A stretch of 64,000 nucleotides of DNA, taken from contig JAHBTU010000001.1 of the NCBI GenBank assembly GCA_019638455.1, forward strand, positions 77,501-141,500, in the 5' to 3' direction. Positions within the stretch are counted from its first letter, which is position 1. Every line of letters starts with the position of its first letter. This document shows positions 49,601 to 56,227 of this stretch, one piece after another. The position numbers and the translations under genes were made by a program. The notes below the pieces were generated by a model, which worked only from the letters and a program-made list of their open reading frames with translations, ran no database searches and was not told where the DNA came from. The stretch is from Saprospiraceae bacterium (lineage in GTDB: Bacteria > Bacteroidota > Bacteroidia > Chitinophagales > Saprospiraceae).

Positions 49601-49810
49601 GCTGCATTGGCCTTGATTCCCCTGACTTTGGACCCACAAGCGGCGGGAAAAGAGATTTTGTACCCGGTGGCGACGGTGATTCTCGGCGGGCTTTTGTCCT
49701 CGACTTTGCTCGATATGATTGTCACGCCGACCGTGTTTTGGGCATGGGGAAAGAAGGCGGTGGAGGAGTATTTCAAGGGAAAAGCGAATGTTGGCCACCT
49801 TCCTCCTTAA
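46673..49810 (+). CDS. czcA: Heavy-metal efflux RND pump (CzcA/CusA family)
   Basis: This 1045-residue inner-membrane RND protein has twelve predicted membrane segments in the usual 1+5+1+5 layout and two large periplasmic loops. The N-terminus ([22 protein letters not shown]) and [24 protein letters not shown] fit the heavy-metal subfamily. The acidic residues of the latter motif are the likely proton relay. It would move metal ions from periplasm or cytoplasm to the outside with the adaptor (51719) and the TolC partner (50451). The metal (Cu/Ag versus Zn/Co) is not decided by the sequence. The CopA neighbourhood favours copper or silver. Confidence 0.92.
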   Translation: [1045 protein letters not shown]

Positions 49811-50155
49811 GCATCAATTTAATTTTTGCATGAAGATCAGGGACGTTGTTCTGGCAAACATCAAAAATCACCTCATGATCGGCGTTCTCATAGTGGTGTG
49901 AAATAAAATCTCGAAAGCGAATAATCGGTTGTGATTCTATACCATACGGTTGAAATATACCTGGAGACAACGACTCAATTTTTTCACTTTTTCACCTATA
50001 ACTTGCAACCGCATGGCTATCGAATCTAATAAAACCAAGCCTTGATCAGAATTGATAAAATCATCAGCATTGGCAATCGCCCTTGACCGTTGAGAAATGA
50101 TCTCAAGACACTGTTCAACGATTTCCAAACTGTCTTTAACAACTGGGTCAAGCAT
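49773..50155 (-). pseudogene. HepT-like toxin gene with a single-base frameshift
   Basis: The first frame (from ATG 50155) encodes a HepT/DUF86-like helical start (MLDPVVKDSLEIVEQCLEII) and runs to a premature stop at 49937. The adjacent frame continues the family sequence, including the HEPN motif RX4HXY as RDFISHHY, and stops at 49773. Adding one A to the A6 tract (T6 on the plus strand, 49979-49984) restores a continuous reading. It overlaps the MntA-like gene by 8 nt and czcA by 38 nt. It is either a broken toxin, a phase-variable gene or a sequencing error. Confidence 0.75.
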
Positions 50156-50435
50156 AGATTAAATCCGATTCAATTGATTTTATAAAGCTTGGACGAATAT
50201 GAGAGCCTTTGCGTATCAAGTCGACAGGTCGGCCAAAGCTGGTTTCCAGAAAAAGAAGAAGGGACATCAGTTTGCTAAATGTCGGCTCATCTAAATCCAC
50301 CAAAATGTCAATATCACTATCATGACGTTGGGTGCCTTTGGCATACGAACCAAACAATCCAATTTGTTGCACACCCATCTCTTGCAAAGTGGATTTGTGC
50401 TCACGCAAAAATTGAATGATGTCATAGCTAGTCAT
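50148..50435 (-). CDS. MntA-like minimal nucleotidyltransferase (antitoxin)
   Basis: This 95-residue protein has the nucleotidyltransferase signature GLFGSYAKG followed by DSDIDILVDL, the GSx10DxD pattern of the MNT family. In known MntA-HepT pairs the MNT protein inactivates the HEPN toxin by AMPylating a tyrosine near RX4HXY. The gene overlaps the HepT-like frame. A TAATTTTG-type -7 element lies 8 nt upstream on the minus strand (50444-50451). Confidence 0.85.
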   Translation of the reverse strand: MTSYDIIQFLREHKSTLQEMGVQQIGLFGSYAKGTQRHDSDIDILVDLDEPTFSKLMSLLLFLETSFGRPVDLIRKGSHIRPSFIKSIESDLIYA

Positions 50436-50450
50436 AACGCAGGCAAAATT

Positions 50451-51620
50451 ATGAAAAAAATAAAAATCCTTACCGGGTTGCTCTTATTCGTGCTCCCGGT
50501 TTTTTCCCAAAAAATCATTACCCCCGACGCCGCCATCCAAGCCGCGCTCCAAAATCACCCCTCGGTCAAAGCCGCCACATTCGGGGTGCAGGCAAAAAAG
50601 TACGAAGAAAAAACCGCCCTCAACCTGCCCAATCCCGAAGTGAACGTGGAAAGCCCGACCGGGGAGTTTTACGCCGTCGGCGTGTTGCAATCATTTGAGT
50701 TTCCGACCGTGTACAGCCGCCAAAAACAAGTCGCCAAAGCCGAAACCGCCCTCGCTCAAGCCAGTCAGCGCGTGAGCGAAAACGACTTGCGCTACATGGT
50801 TCGTTCATTGTATCTGGAAACGCAAGTCGCTGAATTTCAAGCGCAGCAATGGAGAGACCGCGACACGCTCTATCAGCAAATTGCTGCCACAGCCGCCCGT
50901 CAGTTCGCCTCAGGCGAGATAGATTTTTTACAAAAAACGCTCGTCGAAAATGAGGCAGGCAAAGTGCACCAAGAGCGGGTGGCTGTCGAGATTACAACAT
51001 CTGGATTGTATGTCCGCTTGCGGGAATTGACAGGACTGAACGATTTGGCGAGCATACAGCCTTTGTCCCCGGATACCATTAAACCGTTTAGCCCGCCGGG
51101 CTCGAATACGAATCCTGCGGTTTTGTACGAGCAGCAAATTGTGCAAGTGGCTGAAAGTCAGGTAAAACTGGCAAAAAGCCGTGCGCTACCCAACTTCTCG
51201 CTCGGCTATCTCAATCAAGGTGTGCAATCCACGCCGATTGATTACCGGTTTCGTGCCAGCGTCGGCATCCCGCTCTGGGCAGGACAATATCGCGCGGGCC
51301 GCCAAGCTGCCGAAAGTGAAGCGCAAGCCGCACAAAGTCGAGCCGAAGCCCAAACCCAAGTCATCTCGCTTGAACAAGAACGCATCGTAGGCGAGCATAT
51401 AATCGCCCTCAACCAAGTGGATTATTACCAGCGAGAAGCATTGCCCCGCAGCCGTGCGCTCATAGACGCCGCCGTTCGGATGCGCGAGGCAGGGCAGGTG
51501 GACTACGTCACTTTTTTGCGAACTTTGGACGAAGCCTACGCCATCCAGCGCGATTACGTCGCGCAGGTAAACGCCCTGAATACGGCCCATATCCAGTTGC
51601 TGTACCTTTATGGGCAGTGA
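50451..51620 (+). CDS. TolC-family outer-membrane partner of the RND pump
   Basis: The ATG at 50451 (MKKIKILTGLLLFVLPVFSQ) gives 389 residues with a signal peptide. Upstream codons in frame cross the antisense MntA gene and are unlikely. The body has the helical repeats of CzcC/CusC proteins (ALQNHPSVKAATFGVQAKKYEEKTALNLPNPEV, then a second repeat from about 240). It is slightly short for the family. It provides the outer-membrane channel for CzcA. It is separated from czcA by the antisense toxin-antitoxin-like pair. Confidence 0.88.
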   Translation: MKKIKILTGLLLFVLPVFSQKIITPDAAIQAALQNHPSVKAATFGVQAKKYEEKTALNLPNPEVNVESPTGEFYAVGVLQSFEFPTVYSRQKQVAKAETALAQASQRVSENDLRYMVRSLYLETQVAEFQAQQWRDRDTLYQQIAATAARQFASGEIDFLQKTLVENEAGKVHQERVAVEITTSGLYVRLRELTGLNDLASIQPLSPDTIKPFSPPGSNTNPAVLYEQQIVQVAESQVKLAKSRALPNFSLGYLNQGVQSTPIDYRFRASVGIPLWAGQYRAGRQAAESEAQAAQSRAEAQTQVISLEQERIVGEHIIALNQVDYYQREALPRSRALIDAAVRMREAGQVDYVTFLRTLDEAYAIQRDYVAQVNALNTAHIQLLYLYGQ

Positions 51621-51623
51621 TTT

Positions 51624-51687
51624 TTCACACAACGACACGACGACACAAAGAAAAAATTGGCGTTGCGCCGTCGTGTCCTCGTGTGAA
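51624..51687. repeat. Imperfect hairpin between tolC and the adaptor gene
   Basis: TTCACACAACGACACGACG (51624-51642) and its inverse at 51669-51687 pair with two mismatches. It belongs to the same type as other CACGAAG/CACGACG intergenic hairpins. Confidence 0.55.
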
Positions 51688-51718
51688 ACTCTTTTTCAAA
51701 AATTCAATCACGAACAAT

Positions 51719-53410
51719 ATGAAACCGCTCTTGCTTTCTCTTTTCGCGCTCGTCGCATTTTTCCCCACAAACCTCCTCGCGCACGGCGACGAAATCCCGA
51801 CGGACCCCGGCGTGGCGACCGACCACTTTACCGCCTACGGCCAATCCGACAGGTACGAACTGACACTATACTATCCCGAACTGACCGCAGGGAAAGAGGC
51901 GCACCTGACGCTTTTTGTGGCCGATTATTTCAGCAATCGCCCGATTGAAAAGGCTGAATTGAAAATCAGCGCGGCGGAAAATCCGCAACTCGTTTTTGAA
52001 ATAAAACCGCTCTCGCCGGGTGTGTACGAGTTGCACACCGCATTTCCCGAAAACAAAATTTACACCCTCAATGTGCAGGTAAACCATCCGAACGGCGCCG
52101 ATTTAATCGGGTTGCAAGGGGTGGAAGTCGGGAAAACGCTGGCGAAAACAGAGGAGGCTCATTCCCACGACGAGACTGGAACAGATAATTGGTGGATGTT
52201 CCTGTTCGGCGCATTGGCTGGCGGCGCGTTGGTATTTTTTATTTCCCGAAAAAGAAACCGCGTACTGACAACGCTATTTTTATTGGCAAGCGCCTGGTTT
52301 TCAATGCCAAACTTCAATCCTGCCTTCGCGCATGGCGACGAAGAACACGGCCCTGCATCGGGCGGCAGCGGCTACGGCAAATCCGTGTACGCGCCCAAAG
52401 AGACGCAATTTTTATTCGAAATCCTGACCCAGCCGATTGCGATTGGCGATTATCAATCCGCCACGACGATGTTCGGAACTATCGTCCCGGCTTCAGGCGG
52501 CCTGGGCGCAGTGGTGGCTCCGCAAGGCGGACGCATCACGCGAGTTGCCGTAAATGTGGGCCAAACGGTGCGGGCCGGACAGGTTTTGGCCGTTCTGCAA
52601 CAAAACATCGCCACACCCGATCAGGTCGGTATAGTGGCCAATAATGCGGGTTTGGCGGTGCAAATTGAAACAGCGAAAGCGCGCGTCGCAGCAGCCAAAC
52701 GCGAGTTCGACCGTTTGAAAAAAATCGAAGACATCGCCGCTGGGCGCGACGTGCAAGCCGCCGAAGCAAATTACAATCAGGCATTGGCAGAGTTACAAAC
52801 ACTTGAAAACAAAGCGATTGGGGCAAATACTTCGGCCAACAGCCGTACGGTGTCGTTGGTGGCGCCGATTTCGGGCGTAGTCGGGGCATTCACGCTTACG
52901 CCCGGCGCAGAGGTCGTGGCAGGACAAACGCTGCTTTCCATCACGAACTTGAACAAAGTGTATGTGGAGGCTCAGGTTTACGACCGCGACGTGCCGGTAG
53001 TGCGGGCGGGCAACAAATTCCTCGTCACTTGCTCTACTGACGACCACAAGAGCGCCGAGGTACGCCTGCTCGCGCCAGCGCAGATGATGAATCCGGGCAA
53101 CCAAAGCCAGCGTGTACTTTTTGAAATGGACAACCCGAAAGGTGAATTTAAAATCGGCGAGTTCGTGACGTTGAAAGCAATGAACCAGCAAAGCAGCCGG
53201 CAAATCGCGGTGCCAAACTCGGCATTGACCGAAATCAACGGCAAAACGGCGGTTTTTCTGAAACACGCCCCGGAAGAATTCGAGTTGGCTTATGTGCAAA
53301 CGGGCGAGGACGACGGCACGCGGACTTTGATTTTGAAAGGCATGGAAGAGGGCGAAAAGGTCGTGGTGAACGGGGTGTATGAAGTGAAAATGATGTATTT
53401 GAACCAGTGA
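51719..53410 (+). CDS. czcB: RND periplasmic adaptor with an extra N-terminal exported domain
   Basis: This 563-residue protein begins with a signal peptide (to about 21, LLAHGDE). Residues about 25-140 form a beta-rich domain (FTAYGQSDRYELTLYYPELT ... GVYELHTAFPENKIYTLNV), perhaps CopC/FixH-like, then a membrane segment (158-175). Next comes a second signal-like stretch (182-204, ending PAFA before HGDEEHG). The HlyD/CusB-type adaptor starts near 222, with a lipoyl half (APQGGRITRVAVNVGQTVRAG), helical hairpin and barrel domains. The array looks like two exported proteins fused. It connects CzcA to TolC. Confidence 0.88.
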   Translation: MKPLLLSLFALVAFFPTNLLAHGDEIPTDPGVATDHFTAYGQSDRYELTLYYPELTAGKEAHLTLFVADYFSNRPIEKAELKISAAENPQLVFEIKPLSPGVYELHTAFPENKIYTLNVQVNHPNGADLIGLQGVEVGKTLAKTEEAHSHDETGTDNWWMFLFGALAGGALVFFISRKRNRVLTTLFLLASAWFSMPNFNPAFAHGDEEHGPASGGSGYGKSVYAPKETQFLFEILTQPIAIGDYQSATTMFGTIVPASGGLGAVVAPQGGRITRVAVNVGQTVRAGQVLAVLQQNIATPDQVGIVANNAGLAVQIETAKARVAAAKREFDRLKKIEDIAAGRDVQAAEANYNQALAELQTLENKAIGANTSANSRTVSLVAPISGVVGAFTLTPGAEVVAGQTLLSITNLNKVYVEAQVYDRDVPVVRAGNKFLVTCSTDDHKSAEVRLLAPAQMMNPGNQSQRVLFEMDNPKGEFKIGEFVTLKAMNQQSSRQIAVPNSALTEINGKTAVFLKHAPEEFELAYVQTGEDDGTRTLILKGMEEGEKVVVNGVYEVKMMYLNQ

Positions 53411-53414
53411 GATT

Positions 53415-53490
53415 TCACCGCAGAGGCGCGGAGAACCAAAATTTTGTCATTCTGGAAGAAACTACTCCGCGCCACTGCGGTGATTTTTTT
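53415..53490 (+). terminator. Terminator of the efflux operon; palindromic repeat family 3, copy 2
   Basis: TCACCGCAGAGGCGCGGAG (53415-53433) and 53465-53483 pair with one mismatch and are followed by TTTTTTT. It shares blocks with 18737-18824, so a repeat seems to be used as a terminator. Confidence 0.7.
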
Positions 53491-53613
53491 ATAGTCAACG
53501 CAAGGTGGTTTTGAACGAACGGTGCTCGCAATCCTTTGGAAATCATGCAAATCAATCAAGGAAATCCCTGCCTTGCCAACCGGCAGGTTCAAATCCTCTT
53601 TAATCTGGGTATA
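53490..53613 (-). repeat. Dispersed intergenic repeat family 1, copy 2
   Basis: This 124-bp copy in reverse orientation includes the 21-nt hairpin module but not the 56-nt extra segment of copy 1. Confidence 0.85.
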
Positions 53614-53627
53614 CCAATAAGCATCTC

Positions 53628-53635
53628 TACCTTTG
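53628..53635 (+). promoter_or_regulatory. Putative -7 element TACCTTTG for the acyl-CoA reductase gene
   Basis: It is an exact TAnnTTTG match lying between repeat copy 2 and the proposed TTG start at 53656. It argues against translation starting inside the repeat. Confidence 0.5.
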
Positions 53636-53655
53636 CTCACAAAATTCACCCGACT

Positions 53656-54690
53656 TTGACGCTCCACGAACGACTCGAACTGCTCGCCGAACTCGGCCAT
53701 TATTTGCGCTCCGGTGGCGATGCCGAACTGGATGCGGCGATTCAACAATCGTACATTGAAAATCGCTGGTTCACAGAGGAAAACACGCGCAACGCCCTCA
53801 AAGCCATCGCCGAAGCCTTTTTGGAAAAAGAAAAATTGGAGGCTTGGGCGGCGCAATACCCCATTTCAACTTCTCCACATCCCGATAAAACCATTGGCCT
53901 CGTGATGGCCGGGAACATCCCGTTGGTGGGTTTTCACGATTGGCTGTGCGTGTTCGTGGCAGGCCAGCGAGCAAAGGTAAAACTCAGCGACAAGGACAAA
54001 CGCCTGTTGCCGTTATTGATAAAAAAAATAGGCGAGTGGTCGCACGAAGCGTGGGAATACACGGAGTTTGTGGCAGAAAATGAATCCCTAAGCGGCTTCG
54101 ATGCGGTCGTCGCCACAGGCAGCAACAACACCGCCCGCTACTTCGAGCAGTATTTCTCGAAATACCCGCACATCATCCGCCGCAACCGCAACGCCGTCGC
54201 CGTGCTCAACGGGCTGGAAACGATGGCCGATTTATACGCTTTGGGCCGCGATATTTTTACCTACTTCGGCCTCGGTTGCCGCAACGTGTCGAAAATCTAC
54301 ATCCCGCACGGCTACCATTTCGACACGTTGCTCGAAGCACTGCACGAATACCGCGACATCATCCACCACGACAAGTACAAAAACAACTTCGACTACAACC
54401 TCACCTTGTTCATTCTCAACAAAATAGACTACAAAAACAACGGCTGCCTGCTGCTGAAGGAAGACCCCGCGCTACAAGCCCGCATCGCCTCCGTGCATTA
54501 TGAATACTACGACGACCTGTTCGATATTGATGCTCGTCTGGCAGAAAAAAAAGAGGAAATCCAGTGCGTGGTGAGCAATGTGAAACTGCGCGATTTCGCC
54601 GCGCTGCCATTTGGCAAAAGCCAGATGCCGGGCTTGGGCGATTATGCGGATGGGGTGGATGTGATGCTGTTTTTGACGAGGTTGAGGTAA
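53656..54690 (+). CDS. LuxC-like acyl-CoA reductase
   Basis: The TTG at 53656 (MTLHERLELLAELGHYL) gives 344 residues. The open frame reaches back to 53536, but that part is repeat sequence and lies before the promoter element. Family features include VMAGNIPLVGFHDWLCVFVAG, KVKLSDKDKRLLP, a nucleotide-binding region (DAVVATGSNNTARYFEQYFS) and the likely catalytic cysteine C208 in GLGCRNVSKIYIP. LuxC-type enzymes reduce acyl-CoA or acyl groups to aldehydes with NADPH. No lux-like partners lie nearby, so the physiological acyl substrate is unknown. Confidence 0.82.
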   Translation: MTLHERLELLAELGHYLRSGGDAELDAAIQQSYIENRWFTEENTRNALKAIAEAFLEKEKLEAWAAQYPISTSPHPDKTIGLVMAGNIPLVGFHDWLCVFVAGQRAKVKLSDKDKRLLPLLIKKIGEWSHEAWEYTEFVAENESLSGFDAVVATGSNNTARYFEQYFSKYPHIIRRNRNAVAVLNGLETMADLYALGRDIFTYFGLGCRNVSKIYIPHGYHFDTLLEALHEYRDIIHHDKYKNNFDYNLTLFILNKIDYKNNGCLLLKEDPALQARIASVHYEYYDDLFDIDARLAEKKEEIQCVVSNVKLRDFAALPFGKSQMPGLGDYADGVDVMLFLTRLR

Positions 54691-54831
54691 TGAGCAAAAT
54701 CCAGAATCAGCCACTGTTTTCGCCGTTTCAACGACTCATTTCGCCCGTTCACCGATATTGAGTAGGTTGTTCGAACGGTGCTGTCTTACCTTCGCACAAG
54801 AAGATTGTTTTCATTTGGTTTTTTGGGGTTT

Positions 54832-54871
54832 AGCCGTTGAGAAAGCGTAAGCGAGTACCAACGGCTTTTTT
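54832..54871 (+). terminator. Terminator of the acyl-CoA reductase gene
   Basis: AGCCGTTG (54832-54839) pairs with CAACGGCT (54859-54866) and is followed by a T6 run. Confidence 0.6.
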
Positions 54872-54888
54872 GTATCCCATCGTTTGCC

Positions 54889-54917
54889 TTGTCTGTCCGC
54901 ACAGCGCCTTACCTTTG
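54889..54917 (+). promoter_or_regulatory. Putative trmD promoter
   Basis: TTG at 54889 and TACCTTTG at 54910-54917 are 18 nt apart, close to the Bacteroidota -33/-7 spacing. Confidence 0.5.
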
Positions 54918-54988
54918 TGATAGTTTTTTCCCCAGCCCCCCGTTCGCGGCACTTGGCCGGACAACCCCCTCAACTCCCTCTTCCCACT

Positions 54989-55681
54989 ATGCGTTTCGAC
55001 ATCATCACCGTCCTGCCCGAATTATTGGAAAGCCCGCTCAATCACTCGATTATGCAACGAGCGAAAGACAAGGGCTTGCTTGAGGTACACCTCCACAACC
55101 TACGCGAATATGGCCTGGGCAGACATCGGCAGGTGGACGACTATCAATTTGGAGGGGGCGCAGGCATGGTGATGCGCCCAGAGCCGCTCGCGGCCTGCAT
55201 CGAAAAATTGAAAAGTGAACGACCCTACGACGAAATCGTTTACACAACCCCCGACGGCGTTCGACTCGACCAATCACTGTGCAATCGGCTGTCGCTCAGG
55301 GAAAATATCATCATTATTTGCGGCCATTACAAGGGGGTGGACGAACGCATTCGACAGAAGTACGTCACGCTGGAAATCAGCATTGGGGACTATGTGTTGT
55401 CGGGGGGCGAATTGGCGGCGGCCGTGCTGGTGGACGCGGTGGGTAGGCTCATTCCCGGCGTTTTGAATGACGAGACATCAGCCTTGTTTGATAGTTTTCA
55501 AGACAATTTGTTGGCTCCGCCCGTCTATACCCGACCTGCGGAATGGGATGGCATGACCGTCCCGGAGGTTCTGCTTTCCGGCAACGACAAACTGATTGAC
55601 GAGTGGCGCCACGAGCAAAGCATCGAACGCACCAAAACACGCCGTCCCGATGTGTGGGAAAAGTTTGAGGGCGGCGTTTGA
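54989..55681 (+). CDS. trmD: tRNA (guanine-N1-)-methyltransferase
   Basis: The ATG at 54989 ([17 protein letters not shown]) gives 230 residues, the normal length. SPOUT family motifs are clear: [19 protein letters not shown], the trefoil-knot SAM site [17 protein letters not shown] and [20 protein letters not shown]. It also has the tRNA-binding C-terminal helix ([25 protein letters not shown]). It methylates G37 of tRNAs. It is not in the common rpsP-rimM-trmD-rplS operon here. Its stop codon lies inside an inverted-repeat element. Confidence 0.95.
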   Translation: MRFDIITVLPELLESPLNHSIMQRAKDKGLLEVHLHNLREYGLGRHRQVDDYQFGGGAGMVMRPEPLAACIEKLKSERPYDEIVYTTPDGVRLDQSLCNRLSLRENIIIICGHYKGVDERIRQKYVTLEISIGDYVLSGGELAAAVLVDAVGRLIPGVLNDETSALFDSFQDNLLAPPVYTRPAEWDGMTVPEVLLSGNDKLIDEWRHEQSIERTKTRRPDVWEKFEGGV

Positions 55682-55920
55682 GGGCTTGCCCGACCAAGTG
55701 CGGCGAGAGTATTAAGAAAACAGTGTCATCCCAATCGGGGCAATGAGAAAACACGGAGGCGCGAAGACGATGAAGCGCAACATTTTGGTTTTCAATAACT
55801 TATCCCTTCTTTGAGTGCAGCATTTGCCATTTGAAAAAACAAGCGGGAAGGTCTGACACACTATTCTGAACGTTCTCGATAAAACTCCCTCCGCTCCGCT
55901 TGGCCGGGCAAGCCCTCAAA
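55677..55920. mobile_element. MITE-like element with 22-bp terminal inverted repeats
   Basis: The left end starts TTTGAGGGCTTGCCCG (55677-55698). The right end (55899-55920) is its inverse complement with one mismatch over 22 bp. The 200-bp interior has no convincing gene. The element fills the space between trmD and the convergent DUF2256 gene. No obvious target-site duplication is visible, so classification as a MITE is tentative. Confidence 0.5.
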
Positions 55921-55924
55921 TAAC

Positions 55925-56068
55925 TCAAACCTTCTTCCTCCGACACCGATCGCTGCAATACTTCACCTCCTCCCACACTTTTTCCCATTTTTTTCGCCAA
56001 GAAAATGACCGCCCACAAGAGGCACACACCTTTTGGGGCAGGTTTTCCTTTTTGACTTGCTTTGCCAT
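55925..56068 (-). CDS. DUF2256 small zinc-ribbon-like protein
   Basis: The start at 56068 ([15 protein letters not shown]) gives 47 residues. The sequence follows the DUF2256 pattern closely: [20 protein letters not shown], then [17 protein letters not shown]. It has two CxxC-type pairs (CASC and CSDRC) likely to bind zinc. Members are often near cryptochrome or photolyase genes, but none is seen here. Function is unknown. Confidence 0.85.
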   Translation of the reverse strand: MAKQVKKENLPQKVCASCGRSFSWRKKWEKVWEEVKYCSDRCRRKKV

Positions 56069-56094
56069 GTTGAAAAAAAAGTTGTTGCAAAAAC

Positions 56095-56125
56095 TTGTTT
56101 TTAAAAACAAATAGTTTTATTTTTG
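56095..56125 (+). promoter_or_regulatory. Putative promoter of the zinc-ribbon gene
   Basis: TTG at 56095 and TATTTTTG at 56118-56125 are 20 nt apart, a good match to the Bacteroidota promoter. The leader to the ATG at 56225 is about 95 nt. Confidence 0.5.
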
Positions 56126-56169
56126 TCGCCTGTAACGAGCGTCATTGTGGTCATTAGGAGTAATTGAAA

Positions 56170-56227
56170 AATGACTTTTAATGACGCGATGCACTCAACG
56201 ATACAATGACTTTTTAATGACGCTATG
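56170..56227 (+). repeat. Direct repeat of the translation start region
   Basis: AATGACTTTTAATGACGC followed by an ATG occurs at 56170-56191 and, with one extra T, at 56205-56227. The second copy holds the start codon of the next gene. The first opens only a six-codon frame. Confidence 0.6.

Noticed and set aside
53536..53655. Upstream ATG start for the acyl-CoA reductase
   Set aside because: The segment is part of the dispersed repeat, and a promoter element lies between it and the homologous start.
55800..56090. 96-codon minus-strand frame
   Set aside because: It overlaps the DUF2256 gene in another frame and crosses the inverted-repeat element.
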